Assembly (NCBI GenBank): GCA_033764075.1
Contig: JANRJH010000016.1
Coordinates: 1-64,000 of the forward strand
Direction of reading: 5' to 3'
Origin: M3007 sp033764075
GTDB taxonomy: Bacteria; Bacteroidota; Bacteroidia; Chitinophagales; Saprospiraceae
Length of the DNA: 64,000 bases
Part shown: piece by piece, positions 16,638-25,832 of the stretch
Layout: every line of letters starts with the position of its first letter
Position numbering within the stretch: position 1 is the first letter of the stretch
Translations under genes and position numbers: made by a program
The notes under the pieces: generated by a model
Database searches by the model: none
What the model saw: only the letters and a program-made list of their open reading frames with translations
Told to the model about the DNA's origin: nothing

Positions 16638-17027
16638 ATGAAAAACGTACTGTTGATATTGTTATTTGCCCCGTTGATGGCTTGGACCGACCAGGGCAAT
16701 CCCGGACTGGAGTCCATAAAAAGGGCGATTGGCGCGGGTGATGTGCCTGCCCTGAGCAGTTATTTCGCCGACAACGTTGAGATTTCCATTGCCGGGTCCG
16801 AACGTCTGTATCCAAAGGCCAAAGCCGGAGAAGTGGTTCGTGGTTTTTTCAACACCAACAAGCCTTCCGGCTTCAAACAGGTGCACCAGGGTGCCAGTCG
16901 TGAGAGCAGCGACCAATATTGCATAGGAAACCTGACGACCGAAAACGGCACCTACCGGGTCTATATTTACCTGAAAAACAGCGGAGACGAGGTCAACATT
17001 CAAGAGTTGCGCTTCGATAAAGGGTAA
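16638..17027 (+). CDS. DUF4783 family secreted protein
   Basis: 129 aa. The signal peptide (MKNVLLILLFAPLMAW) precedes a cystatin/NTF2-like domain with ESIKRAIGAGDVPALSSYFADNVEI and LYPKAKAGEVVRGFFNTNKP, characteristic of Bacteroidota DUF4783 proteins. These resemble small SnoaL-like folds, but no role is established. Monocistronic, immediately upstream of thx. Confidence 0.8.
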   Translation: MKNVLLILLFAPLMAWTDQGNPGLESIKRAIGAGDVPALSSYFADNVEISIAGSERLYPKAKAGEVVRGFFNTNKPSGFKQVHQGASRESSDQYCIGNLTTENGTYRVYIYLKNSGDEVNIQELRFDKG

Positions 17028-17055
17028 TTGGCTGTGCAAATTGATTGAAAGGCGC

Positions 17056-17063
17056 TATCTTTG
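17056..17063 (+). promoter_or_regulatory. Promoter -7 box TATCTTTG for thx
   Basis: Exact TAnnTTTG match, 65 bp before the thx ATG. Confidence 0.6.
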
Positions 17064-17128
17064 CGCCTCAAAATCACTAATCGCACCGGCAGGCATACCT
17101 CCGGTAGCCAATAACAAACTACAAACCA

Positions 17129-17257
17129 ATGGGTAAAGGAGATTTCAGGAGCAAACGCGGCAAGATCCGCCGCGGTTCCCACGGCAACAGCCGCCCCAAA
17201 AACGGCAAACTGCGCGCCGCCAAGCGGCAAGCCGCAGGTGTCAAAAAGTCCGCATAA
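17129..17257 (+). CDS. thx: 30S ribosomal protein bTHX
   Basis: A 42-residue, very basic protein, MGKGDFRSKRGKIRRGSHGN..., ending KKSA. It matches the short ribosomal protein THX that sits at the top of the 30S head and is found in Thermus and Bacteroidota. It is below the size most gene finders report. It has its own promoter, and a terminator whose left arm overlaps the stop codon. Confidence 0.88.
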   Translation: MGKGDFRSKRGKIRRGSHGNSRPKNGKLRAAKRQAAGVKKSA

Positions 17258-17271
17258 CAGCGGACTTTTTT
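17243..17271 (+). terminator. Terminator overlapping the thx stop codon
   Basis: AAAAAGTCCGC (17243-17253) pairs with GCGGACTTTTT (17260-17270); the TAA stop lies in the loop. Confidence 0.9.
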
Positions 17272-17281
17272 AATCGGGTGC

Positions 17282-17312
17282 TTGCACGAAAAAAATAAGC
17301 GGTGTATCTTTG
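17282..17312 (+). promoter_or_regulatory. tRNA promoter TTG-N20-TATCTTTG
   Basis: TTG at 17282-17284 and TATCTTTG at 17305-17312, with canonical spacing, 27 bp before the tRNA. Confidence 0.7.
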
Positions 17313-17338
17313 CCCCGCTTTTCCCGGAAAGGGGGTAT

Positions 17339-17409
17339 TGGTCCATGGTGTAACGGTAGCACAGCAGATTTTGGTTCTGTTTGTCAGGGTTCGAATCCTT
17401 GTGGACCAA
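17339..17409 (+). tRNA. tRNA-Gln (anticodon TTG)
   Basis: 71-nt cloverleaf. Acceptor TGGTCCA (17339-17345) pairs fully with TGGACCA (17402-17408). The anticodon stem GCAGA/TCTGT encloses loop TTTTGGT with anticodon TTG, and the T arm holds GGTTCGAATCC. The genomic sequence after the discriminator A is CA, so the CCA end is added post-transcriptionally. The poly-T from 17439 may terminate it, after GGGACCGGCG/CGCCGGTCCC. Confidence 0.95.
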
Positions 17410-17414
17410 CAAAA

Positions 17415-17445
17415 AGGGACCGGCGCGAAACGCCGGTCCCTTTTC
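17415..17445 (+). terminator. Terminator after tRNA-Gln
   Basis: AAGGGACCGGCG, loop CGAAA, CGCCGGTCCCTT followed by TTCTTG: a 12-bp stem with a short T tract a few bases after the tRNA. Confidence 0.85.
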
Positions 17446-17467
17446 TTGTTGGATGCAAGCAACCCGG

Positions 17468-18112
17468 TTAGTTCCAGATCAGGCTGGATCGCCGGAAGTA
17501 GGCCGGCTTCATGCGCCAGGATTGGGGGTTGCCTTCGGGAATATCCGACACTTCCGGAATGGGTTGCCGGCTCAGGTCGTTCAGGTTGGCATCTATCTTA
17601 TGGGCCATGTCGTTGCTCCGCAGTTGGTCAAACGCCTGTTGAATGGTCAGGATCGCGGTTTCGATGTTGGGCAGGGGACGGTTGATGATCATTCGGATGA
17701 CCCCCATGGGGTCGATGATGAACGCGAGACGATCGAAGGATTTGACGGGGCGGCGGCCGGAGGCGATGCCATACAGGTTGGCAATCCGGAAGTCGAGGTC
17801 TTCGATCACCGGCGTCTTCAGGTAGATGCCCAGGTACCGGCGTGCTTTATCCGACCATGCGCTGTTGTGCTTGAGCGGTTCATTGCTCAGGGCGATGAAT
17901 TTGGTGTTGCGCTCGTCCAGCCAGCGTTCCTTTAAGGCCAGGAAAGCCGAATACATCTCCCAGGCAGAGGTGAAATTAGCCGGGTGGGCAAACAACACAC
18001 ACCAGCAATTCCGGCAATATTGCGGAAAGTCAATCCGGCCTTTAGAGCTGGAGATGCTAAAGGTCGGGGCGAGATCGCCGACTTGCGGGAGACGAATGGT
18101 TTGGTCAGACAT
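17468..18112 (-). CDS. Peroxiredoxin-fold (Prx6-like) protein lacking the peroxidatic Cys
   Basis: 214 aa with a 1-Cys/Prx6-type layout: VGDLAPTFSISSSKGRIDF at the N terminus, LFAHPANFTSAWEMY, FIALSNEP and FIIDPMGVIRMIINRPLP. In active members the motif is HPxDFTPVCTTE; here the Cys position is Trp (residue ~51). A Cys-x-x-Cys pair, YCRNCWC, lies just before, at ~33-38. Either the activity is lost or a different thiol has taken over. Single gene, divergent from the mannosidase. Confidence 0.8.
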   Translation of the reverse strand: MSDQTIRLPQVGDLAPTFSISSSKGRIDFPQYCRNCWCVLFAHPANFTSAWEMYSAFLALKERWLDERNTKFIALSNEPLKHNSAWSDKARRYLGIYLKTPVIEDLDFRIANLYGIASGRRPVKSFDRLAFIIDPMGVIRMIINRPLPNIETAILTIQQAFDQLRSNDMAHKIDANLNDLSRQPIPEVSDIPEGNPQSWRMKPAYFRRSSLIWN

Positions 18113-18294
18113 AAGGCGACAGAATTCGGCTTCATCGGGCTCATAAACCGGTATACGAAGTACACCTGATTTCTGATTTGCAAATTTTCGCTCAAATTTA
18201 GCCTATTTCCAAATCTAACTGGGAAAAAGTAACAATTTTATTGCAAATGAGTTGAATTTGTGCCAAGTAATGAAATACGGGGGGAAGACTGCTT

Positions 18295-18302
18295 TACCTT
18301 TG
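18295..18302 (+). promoter_or_regulatory. Promoter -7 box TACCTTTG for the mannosidase-ligase operon
   Basis: Exact -7 consensus 23 bp upstream of the ATG at 18325. No -33 TTG at normal spacing. Confidence 0.55.
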
Positions 18303-18324
18303 GGCCAATCATTGTGTACCCGAC

Positions 18325-20841
18325 ATGCTCCGGAATTTTATTTGCTTAGCACTTGTGCTGATAGTTATGCCCATTCACACCCAAACCATGCAGGCGCCGC
18401 GCTACACCGCGCTCACCGGCAATTGGTCGTTCCGGCAAGCCCATGAAGGCGCCTGGCTTCCGGTTACATTGCCCGTCAGCACACACACCGCCCTGCTTCA
18501 GCACGGTCTGATTGAAGACCCCTTTTACCGCGACAACGAGATGAAGCTGCAGTGGATTGAGCAACAGGACTGGGAGTATCAGTGCACCTTCGAAGTGTCG
18601 GGGCCCGACCTGCAACACCGCCATCTGGAAATGGTATTCAAGGGACTGGATACCTATGCGCAGATTTTTTTGAACGACAGCCTGATCCTGGAAACCGACA
18701 ACATGTTCCGGACCTGGAAGGCCGATGTGAAACCTTTTTTGCGCGAAGGAACAAACCACCTGCACATCTACTTCGAAAGTCCGATCAAAAAAATGCAGCC
18801 GACCTGGGACGCCATGGGCTACGAGCTCCCCGGCGGCATCCGAACCCTGACGCGCAAAGCGCAGTTTCATTACGGTTGGGATTGGGGGCCCCGTTTCGTT
18901 GGCAGTGGAATACTCAAAGCGCCTGAATTGCTGGCGTGGGACGACCTGCTGCTCGAAGACGTGCATGTGGACCTTCGCACCCTGGAAAACAACCGTGCCC
19001 GCATGGTGATTCGCTTTCGGTATCAGGCCGATTTTGAAGGAAAGGTGTCCCTCATCTCCCGCGAAAACAAACGCAAAACCATTGAAGACCGGTACTTCTA
19101 CCCCGGTGTGCACGAAGACTCCATGACCTTTGACATTCCGGATCCCCGCCTCTGGTGGTGCAACGGGATGGGTGAGCCTTATCTGTACGACGTCAACTTT
19201 GAAGTAAAAAGGGGCGTAAAAACCATAGAGAGTACCGATGTGCGTTTTGGCATCCGTACCATTGAGTTGGTTACAGAGCCCGATGGCGATGGAACCACCT
19301 TCTACTTTCGCCTCAATGGAAAACCCGTTTTTGCCAAAGGCGCCAACCTCATTCCGCTGGACATCTTTCAGGATCGGGTGACCCCTGCCCGGTACCGGCA
19401 GATCATCGACGCTACCCTGGGGGCCAACATGAACATGTTGCGCGTTTGGGGCGGCGGCATTTACGAGGACGAACTCTTTTATCAGCTGTGCGACGCCAAA
19501 GGAATCCTCGTCTGGCAGGATTTTATGTTCGCCTGCGCCATGTACCCCGGAAATGGTACTTTTCTTAAAAATGCAGCCGCAGAAGCATACGAACAAGTGG
19601 AACGCCTCCGCAAACACCCGTGCATCGCGCTGTGGTGCGGAAACAACGAAAACAACGAAGCCTGGCACAACTGGGGATGGCAAATGGCGCTCACCGAAGC
19701 GCAGCGGCAAACCATGTGGCGGGATTACCAGACCCTTTTCCAGGAACTGCTGCCCACCTACGTAGGCAACCACGCGCTCGGCGTACCTTACTGGGAAAGC
19801 TCACCCCTTTACGGCCGCATGAACCCCAAATCCATGCGGGAAGGCGACGCCCACTACTGGGGGGTGTGGCACGATGAAGAACCCTTCGAGGTGCTCAACC
19901 ACAAGGTGCCTCGTTTCATGAGTGAGTTCGGGTTTCAGTCCTTCCCGTCCTGGGAAACCATTGAGTCGTTCACCTTGCCTGAAGACCGGCGCCTCGACAG
20001 CCCGGTGATGCTCAACCACCAAAAACACCCGCGCGGCAATGCCCTCATCGCCCGATACATGAAACGCGATCTGAACGTGCCGGCGGACTTCGAATCTTTT
20101 GTCTACCTCAGCCAGGTGCTTCAGGCCGACGGCATGCGCCTCGGCCTGGAAGCCCATCGCCGGAACAAGCCCTACTGCATGGGTACTCTGTACTGGCAAT
20201 TGAACGACGTGTGGCCTGCCGCTTCCTGGTCGAGCATCGACTGTACGGGTCGGTGGAAAGCGCTCCACTATGCGGTGCGCGACGCGTTCAGCCCGGTGGC
20301 GGTGTTGCCGCTGGCAGAAGAAAACCGCTTCGCCGTGTACGCTGTTTCCGACAGGACGGATACCGTAGCCGCCCGGCTGACCGTGCGCCTCATGACCTTC
20401 GACGGTGACGTGCGGGACGAGATCCGGATAGACAGCATACGCCTGACCCCAGATTCTGCCCGCTTGCTGATCGAAAGACCACTGGACACATGGGCGGGAA
20501 AAAAACGATCCAACCTGCTCGCCCAGTGCATACTGGAAAGCCTGGACGGGAAAGTCCTGCACCAGCGCCTGGCGTATTTCCTGCCTGCCCAAAAACAGGA
20601 TTTGCCGGAAACGGTCGTTGCCCTGGAGCATGAAAAAACCGACGAGGGATGGCTCATCACGGTGCGCAGCAAACAATTGGCCCGAAAAGTATACCTTCGC
20701 AGTAGTGTAGGCGGCTCATTTAGCGACAACTACTTTGACCTCCTGCCCGGTGTAGCCCATCAGGTGCTTTTTCGACCGGATCAACCCGGCCCGACGAAAC
20801 CCGACTTTCGGGTAGTCAGCCTCGTGGATGCTATGCCTTGA
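18325..20841 (+). CDS. Beta-mannosidase, glycoside hydrolase family 2
   Basis: 838 aa with a signal peptide (MLRNFICLALVLIVMPIHTQ). Sugar-binding and immunoglobulin-like domains precede the TIM barrel. FHYGWDWGPRFVGSGI is highly typical of GH2 beta-mannosidases. The acid/base lies in WCGNNENNE (about residue 440) and the nucleophile Glu in MSEFGFQSFPS (about 535). It hydrolyses terminal beta-mannose from manno-oligosaccharides or glycans in the periplasm. No SusC/D or other CAZyme genes are adjacent, so it is not in a polysaccharide utilisation locus here. The acyl-CoA ligase follows after 21 bp. Confidence 0.93.
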   Translation: MLRNFICLALVLIVMPIHTQTMQAPRYTALTGNWSFRQAHEGAWLPVTLPVSTHTALLQHGLIEDPFYRDNEMKLQWIEQQDWEYQCTFEVSGPDLQHRHLEMVFKGLDTYAQIFLNDSLILETDNMFRTWKADVKPFLREGTNHLHIYFESPIKKMQPTWDAMGYELPGGIRTLTRKAQFHYGWDWGPRFVGSGILKAPELLAWDDLLLEDVHVDLRTLENNRARMVIRFRYQADFEGKVSLISRENKRKTIEDRYFYPGVHEDSMTFDIPDPRLWWCNGMGEPYLYDVNFEVKRGVKTIESTDVRFGIRTIELVTEPDGDGTTFYFRLNGKPVFAKGANLIPLDIFQDRVTPARYRQIIDATLGANMNMLRVWGGGIYEDELFYQLCDAKGILVWQDFMFACAMYPGNGTFLKNAAAEAYEQVERLRKHPCIALWCGNNENNEAWHNWGWQMALTEAQRQTMWRDYQTLFQELLPTYVGNHALGVPYWESSPLYGRMNPKSMREGDAHYWGVWHDEEPFEVLNHKVPRFMSEFGFQSFPSWETIESFTLPEDRRLDSPVMLNHQKHPRGNALIARYMKRDLNVPADFESFVYLSQVLQADGMRLGLEAHRRNKPYCMGTLYWQLNDVWPAASWSSIDCTGRWKALHYAVRDAFSPVAVLPLAEENRFAVYAVSDRTDTVAARLTVRLMTFDGDVRDEIRIDSIRLTPDSARLLIERPLDTWAGKKRSNLLAQCILESLDGKVLHQRLAYFLPAQKQDLPETVVALEHEKTDEGWLITVRSKQLARKVYLRSSVGGSFSDNYFDLLPGVAHQVLFRPDQPGPTKPDFRVVSLVDAMP

Positions 20842-20862
20842 ACAACAAATCAACCTTGTTTC

Positions 20863-22515
20863 ATGATGGACAAGCCCTGGCTTCAACACTATCCGCCCGG
20901 TGTACCGGCACACATCAACCCCGACGACTTCCCGACCGTACTTTCCATGGTGGCGCGCAGCACCACCCGTTATTCCAATTTGCCGGCTTTTATCAGCATG
21001 GGCAAAAGCATGACATTTGCAGAGTTGGATCGGCAAAGCCGGGCTTTCGGCGCGTTTCTGCAATCGAGCGGACTGGCGCCGGGGGATCGCATTGCCCTGA
21101 TGATGCCCAATTTGCTGCAGTATCCGGTTGCGCTGCTGGGCGCCCTGCACGCCGGATTGGTGGTTGTCAACACCAATCCTTTGTACACCCCGCGCGAAAT
21201 GCGCCATCAGTTCATCGACTCGGGCGCCAAAGCCATCGTGATCGCCGAAAATTTTGCAGCCAACCTGCAGCAGGTGCTTCCCGACACCAACATCCAAACG
21301 GTGATCACCACCTCCATCGGTGAGATGCTGGGGCTGAAAGGTTGGATTGTCAACCTCGTGGTGCGGTGGAAAGGCATGGTGCCCAAATTCGTGCTGCCGG
21401 GCGCTGTGCCGTTCAGCCAGGCCGTGGCCAAGGGGAAAACACTCAAGTTGCAGCCGGTGGAAACCCGGCCCGACGACGTCATCATCCTCCAGTACACCGG
21501 CGGCACCACCGGCGTAGCCAAAGGGGCGATGCTGACCAACCGGAATCTGGTGGCCAATATGCTCCAGATCAGGGCCATCATGATGCCGCACCTGAAGGAG
21601 GCCGAAGAAACGGCCCTTTGCCCGCTGCCCCTCTACCACATCTTTGCTTTCACGGTCAACTGCCTGGCCATTATGAGCATCGGCGGGCGAAACATCCTCA
21701 TCGTGAATGCCCGCGACCTCAAGGCGCTCATAAAGGATTGGCGCAAGTACCGCCCCAGCCTGGTAACCGGCGTCAATACACTGTTCAACGGTTTACTGAA
21801 CAACAGCGATTTCAAAACGCTGGATTTTTCCTCCCTGAAAATTTGCGTAGCCGGCGGCATGGCCCTCCAGCGCGCCGTGGCCGAGCGCTGGCAACAGGCA
21901 ACCGGATGCCGGCTGGCGGAAGGTTACGGCATGACGGAGTCCAGTCCGGTCATTTCCTGCAACCCCTTCGACGCCGGCATGCGCATCGGCACCATCGGCA
22001 TGCCGGTGCCCTCCACCGATGTGCGGATTGTAAACGACCAGGGACAACCGCTTCCGCAGGGCGAAACGGGTGAAATCCAGTGCAAGGGTCCACAGGTCAT
22101 GAAAGGGTACTGGAACCGGCCGGAGGCAACAGCCGAAGTGATCAACCCGGAGGGATGGCTGAGCACGGGTGACGTTGGGTTGATGCACCCCGATGGTTAC
22201 TTCCAGATCGTTGACCGTAAAAAAGATATGATCCTGGTGTCCGGTTTCAACGTATACCCCAATGAAATTGAAGATGTGGTCATCACCCACCCCAAAGTGC
22301 TGGAGGTGGCTGCTTTGGGTGTGCCGGACGAAAAATCCGGGGAAGCCGTCAAGGTATTTATCGTGAAAAAAGATCCGTCGCTCACCGAAAAGGAAGTCAT
22401 TGAGCATTGCAAGGCCAACCTGACCGGGTACAAAGTGCCCAGACAAGTGGAGTTCAGAAGTGAGTTGCCCAAGACCAACGTGGGTAAAATCCTGCGGCGG
22501 GCGCTGCGCGATTGA
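20863..22515 (+). CDS. fadD: Long-chain fatty acid-CoA ligase
   Basis: 550 aa ANL-superfamily enzyme that activates fatty acids with ATP and CoA. P-loop-like YTGGTTGVAKGAML (~207-220), GYGMTESSPVI (~350), STGDVGLMHPDGYFQIVDRKKDM (split as STGDVG and DRKKDM, ~430-450) and the C-terminal catalytic Lys in KTNVGKILRR are all present. FadD-like length and motifs make long-chain acyl substrates most likely. It lies 21 bp after the mannosidase, probably in the same transcript, though the functional link is not obvious. Confidence 0.9.
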   Translation: MMDKPWLQHYPPGVPAHINPDDFPTVLSMVARSTTRYSNLPAFISMGKSMTFAELDRQSRAFGAFLQSSGLAPGDRIALMMPNLLQYPVALLGALHAGLVVVNTNPLYTPREMRHQFIDSGAKAIVIAENFAANLQQVLPDTNIQTVITTSIGEMLGLKGWIVNLVVRWKGMVPKFVLPGAVPFSQAVAKGKTLKLQPVETRPDDVIILQYTGGTTGVAKGAMLTNRNLVANMLQIRAIMMPHLKEAEETALCPLPLYHIFAFTVNCLAIMSIGGRNILIVNARDLKALIKDWRKYRPSLVTGVNTLFNGLLNNSDFKTLDFSSLKICVAGGMALQRAVAERWQQATGCRLAEGYGMTESSPVISCNPFDAGMRIGTIGMPVPSTDVRIVNDQGQPLPQGETGEIQCKGPQVMKGYWNRPEATAEVINPEGWLSTGDVGLMHPDGYFQIVDRKKDMILVSGFNVYPNEIEDVVITHPKVLEVAALGVPDEKSGEAVKVFIVKKDPSLTEKEVIEHCKANLTGYKVPRQVEFRSELPKTNVGKILRRALRD

Positions 22516-22520
22516 AAAAA

Positions 22521-23003
22521 CTAAGCGCGATCTTCATTGTGCGTTCGCCAGATACTGATCAGCAGTCTGCCGGCCAGTACGGGGGCTGAGATGATGCTGC
22601 CGGCTGCGAAAAAGATCATTTCGTTCCACAGGTACTCCTCCATCGCCCGGCGTTCCACTGGCGGCAGGTGTCCGGTGATCGCCGACCAGGTCTGCTCTTC
22701 CACGTAGGTCATGAAGCCGTTCAGCCCTTGTACCAGCGCAAAGGTGGCCGGTATAAGCAAGATGATGATGATGAATTTGAGCACCTGACGGCTGGCCAGA
22801 AAGGTATGCGGCAATAGAAACAGATAACGCGACAGGGTGACCAGCACAACGATGTAGAGGATGTTCCACGATTCGAATGGCCAAACGCGCATGCTTTTGT
22901 GAATGGGGTAAAGGACCGCTGCAATGATGAGGCCGGTAGCGATCCAGCCGATCAGTTCAACCAGCAGCAGCAATTGTGTCTTTCGATTCATAGAAATTGC
23001 CAT
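22521..23003 (-). CDS. Hypothetical membrane protein
   Basis: 160 aa (or 156 from the ATG at 22991) with four predicted helices: residues ~10-31, ~45-66, ~73-92 and ~130-150. It has charged, His-poor loops and no family I recognise. Convergent with fadD (5 bp gap) and divergent from tatC. Confidence 0.65.
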   Translation of the reverse strand: MAISMNRKTQLLLLVELIGWIATGLIIAAVLYPIHKSMRVWPFESWNILYIVVLVTLSRYLFLLPHTFLASRQVLKFIIIILLIPATFALVQGLNGFMTYVEEQTWSAITGHLPPVERRAMEEYLWNEMIFFAAGSIISAPVLAGRLLISIWRTHNEDRA

Positions 23004-23070
23004 CGGGCAAAGAACGTGGTTTTTACCCCCGGGTTCACAATAAAAAGAACTTTTACCCGATGTAACATTT

Positions 23071-23078
23071 TACATTTG
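23071..23078 (+). promoter_or_regulatory. Promoter -7 box TACATTTG for tatC
   Basis: Exact TAnnTTTG match 32 bp upstream of the tatC ATG. Confidence 0.6.
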
Positions 23079-23109
23079 TAGGGTCTAATCAATCAAGCAA
23101 CCAGCAAAC

Positions 23110-23970
23110 ATGCCTTTGGATCAGCAATACGTGCGGGAAAACGCGCCGGCAGAAAAGGAAATGACCTTTTTTGAACACATAGCCGAGTTGCGTACCCACA
23201 TTTTACGCGCCTTTCTGGCCGTCGCCGTTTTTGGCGGCATTTTTCTGACCAATAAACATTTCGTCTTTGACACGCTGATTTTCGGGCCACGAAACGAAAA
23301 CTTTCCGACGTACCGGCTGATGTGTTCGGCATCCCATGCCTTGGGGTGGGGTGAAAAAATGTGCTTCAAACCGGTCAAGTTCGACATCATCACCCGTCAG
23401 TTGGGCGAGGTACTCATGCAGCACCTGTACGTGTCGTTCTGGCTGGGGCTCATCTGCGCGTTCCCTTTTGTGTTCTGGGAGTTTTGGCGCTTTATCCGTC
23501 CGGGATTGCTGGAGGGAGAGCGCCATGCTGTCCGCGGGGTGGTGTTCAAATGCACCGTCCTGTTTTTATTGGGTGTGTGTTTCGGTTATTTCATCATTGC
23601 GCCGTTTTCCATCAACTTTTTGGCGGGGTACTCGCTCGACGGGGCGGTGACGGCGCCTACCCTGTCGTCGTACGTGACGTACATGACCATGTTCACCATT
23701 CCGATGGGGTTGGTTTTCGAGATGCCGATTGTCGTGTACTTCCTGGCCCGGGTGGGGGTGATTGGGCCTAAGTTCATGCGTTCCTCCCGCCGCTACGCGG
23801 CCGTGGTCATCCTGATTGTAGCGGCCATCATTACGCCACCGGATATGGTATCGCAAATCCTGGTTTTTATCCCGTTGTACGGCCTGTACGAGTTCAGTAT
23901 TTTGGTTGCCGACAGGGTCCGGAAGCAGCAATTGAAGGCGCTTGAAGAAAAAAGTCAGGTCCTGACCTGA
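23110..23970 (+). CDS. tatC: Sec-independent protein translocase TatC
   Basis: 286 aa inner-membrane protein that binds twin-arginine signal peptides. The N-terminal signature MTFFEHIAELRTHILRAF, six hydrophobic segments and FPFVFWEFWRFIRPGLLEGE are typical. The first periplasmic loop is long (about residues 55-95), as usual in Bacteroidota. tatA is not beside it. The last 16 bp overlap the end of the convergent ROK gene. Confidence 0.95.
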   Translation: MPLDQQYVRENAPAEKEMTFFEHIAELRTHILRAFLAVAVFGGIFLTNKHFVFDTLIFGPRNENFPTYRLMCSASHALGWGEKMCFKPVKFDIITRQLGEVLMQHLYVSFWLGLICAFPFVFWEFWRFIRPGLLEGERHAVRGVVFKCTVLFLLGVCFGYFIIAPFSINFLAGYSLDGAVTAPTLSSYVTYMTMFTIPMGLVFEMPIVVYFLARVGVIGPKFMRSSRRYAAVVILIVAAIITPPDMVSQILVFIPLYGLYEFSILVADRVRKQQLKALEEKSQVLT

Positions 23971-24698
23971 TCGGTTGCGTACACTGCCGCACCGATAATG
24001 CCGGCGTTGTTCAACAGTCGGGCCGGCACCACCCGGGCCCGCAACGGGTGCAACACCGATTTATATTCTTCGAAACGTTTGCTCTCGCCCCCGCCCAGAA
24101 TGAACAGATCGGGGGAGAACAGCCGTTCCAGGTGATGCAGGTAGTTGTTGAACCGCTCGGCCCATTCCATACGGCTGATCTTGAGTCGCTCGCGCGCACC
24201 GGAGGAACAATATTGCTCGACCGGGCGACCGTTTTTCCACATTAGGTGCCCGAGTTCTGTGTTGGGTACCAATTGGCCCCGGTAAAAGAGTGCCGAGCCG
24301 ATGCCGGTGCCAACGGTCAGCAGGAGGACCAGGCCGTTTTCCCCTTTTCCTTCGCCATAGCGCATCTCGGCGATGCCGGCGGCGTCGGCGTCATTGGTCA
24401 CGAAGACCGGGTGTCGGCCGGCAGGGTCGAAGACTTTCGCTACGGAGTGGCCGATCCAGGAGTCGTCGATATTGGCGGCGGAAAGGGCCACGTCGTTCTT
24501 GATAATGGCCGGGAATCCGATGCCTACCGGACCTTCATATTGAAAAAAACGCACCATTTCTGCAAATGACTCGGCCATGGCCTCCGGAGTGGCGGGTTTG
24601 GGGGTGGGAATCCGGAATCGCTCGCCGTGTATTTTCCCATTTTCAAGATCTACCAACGCGCCTTTAATGCCGCTGGCGCCAACATCTATTCCTAACAT
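23955..24698 (-). CDS. ROK-family kinase, polyphosphate glucokinase type
   Basis: 247 aa ASKHA sugar kinase. MLGIDVGASGIKGALVDLE (phosphate loop 1), TNDADAAGIAEMRYGEG and LTVGTGIGSALFYRG (phosphate 2) and ELGHLMWKNG are seen. The form without the Cys-rich ROK zinc site, together with these phrases, resembles PPGK, which phosphorylates glucose with polyphosphate or ATP. Third gene of a pepA-pdxA-ROK run with 11 bp to pdxA. Donor specificity is inferred. Confidence 0.85.
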   Translation of the reverse strand: MLGIDVGASGIKGALVDLENGKIHGERFRIPTPKPATPEAMAESFAEMVRFFQYEGPVGIGFPAIIKNDVALSAANIDDSWIGHSVAKVFDPAGRHPVFVTNDADAAGIAEMRYGEGKGENGLVLLLTVGTGIGSALFYRGQLVPNTELGHLMWKNGRPVEQYCSSGARERLKISRMEWAERFNNYLHHLERLFSPDLFILGGGESKRFEEYKSVLHPLRARVVPARLLNNAGIIGAAVYATDQVRT

Positions 24699-24709
24699 AC
24701 GGTACAGGG

Positions 24710-25807
24710 TTATTCTTCGGGGATTTGATCAACAATTTCCTCGTCGGCGCCATTCTCCACCGGAAGTGATTTCTGTTTGCGCCGTTCGAGGGAGTTGGCG
24801 CGCATATCGACGAATTCATTGCGGTTATGCACGATGTCGATGGCCAGGTAAAGGGCTTTGATGAACGACGTCTCGTCGGCTTCTCCTTTGCCGGCGATGT
24901 CGAAAGCCGTGCCGTGGTCGGGCGACGTGCGAATGCCGGGCAGCCCGGCGGTATAATTCACGCCACCGCCGAATGCCAGGGCTTTAAACGGTACAAGACC
25001 CTGATCATGGTACATGGCCAGTATGCCGTCGTACTTGCGAAAAGCGCCTGAACCGAAAAAGCCGTCGGCCGGAAAGGGGCCGAAGGCGAAAATATCTTTT
25101 TCCTTGGCGGCTTCTATGGCCGGACGAATCAAGGTTTCCTCTTCAGAGCCGATGGCGCCTTCGTCGCCCGCGTGCGGGTTCAGCCCCAACACGGCGATTG
25201 TTGGTTTTTCAATGGAGAAATCGACGCGCAATGTCTCGTGCAGCATACGGATCTTGCGCAGAACCGCCTCTTTGGTAATGCTGTCGGCCACGGCACGAAG
25301 GGGCAAATGGTTGGTGACCAGGCCGATGCGGAGGGCGTCGGACACCATGAGCATCAGCGCGTCCTTGGTCTGAAAGACGTTGATCAGGTACTCCGTGTGC
25401 CCGGCGTACGGAAAGTCCGCCAGTTGCATCGCTTTTTTGTGAATGGGCGCGGTTACCAGCGCGTCAATGGCGCCGTCTTTGAGGTCCTGGGCAGCGCGCT
25501 CCAAAGACTGGAAGGCGCATTTACCGCCGACATCGCTGATTTTCCCCAGGTTGATGTTTATATTATCCTGCCAGCAATTCAGGATGTTGATGCGGCCCGC
25601 CTGCGCTTCGGCGGGTGAGGTCACGGTGTGAAACTGGATATTTTCCTGGGAAATGATGTTCTTGTGGTATGCAACTACTTTTGTACCGGCGTATAGCACG
25701 ATTTTGTGCCTGGGCGCGGCCTGTTTGAGGGCAAGGGCTTTCAAGATGACTTCCAGGCCAATGCCATTGACGTCGCCGCAACTGACGCCTATAACCAGAT
25801 TATCCAT
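24710..25807 (-). CDS. pdxA: 4-hydroxythreonine-4-phosphate dehydrogenase
   Basis: 365 aa. Oxidises 4-phosphohydroxy-threonine in the DXP-dependent pyridoxal-phosphate pathway. Seen: GVSCGDVNGIGLEVILKAL at the start, metal His in YAGHTEYL (~135) and MYHDQGLVPFKAL (~275), TAPIHKKAM, and GLPGIRTSPDHGTAFDIAG. The ~20-residue acidic C-terminal tail is lineage-variable. It lies between pepA (25 bp) and the ROK kinase (11 bp) in one operon. Confidence 0.95.
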   Translation of the reverse strand: MDNLVIGVSCGDVNGIGLEVILKALALKQAAPRHKIVLYAGTKVVAYHKNIISQENIQFHTVTSPAEAQAGRINILNCWQDNININLGKISDVGGKCAFQSLERAAQDLKDGAIDALVTAPIHKKAMQLADFPYAGHTEYLINVFQTKDALMLMVSDALRIGLVTNHLPLRAVADSITKEAVLRKIRMLHETLRVDFSIEKPTIAVLGLNPHAGDEGAIGSEEETLIRPAIEAAKEKDIFAFGPFPADGFFGSGAFRKYDGILAMYHDQGLVPFKALAFGGGVNYTAGLPGIRTSPDHGTAFDIAGKGEADETSFIKALYLAIDIVHNRNEFVDMRANSLERRKQKSLPVENGADEEIVDQIPEE

Positions 25808-25832
25808 GTACTGAGTGGGGGGTGAAAAACGG

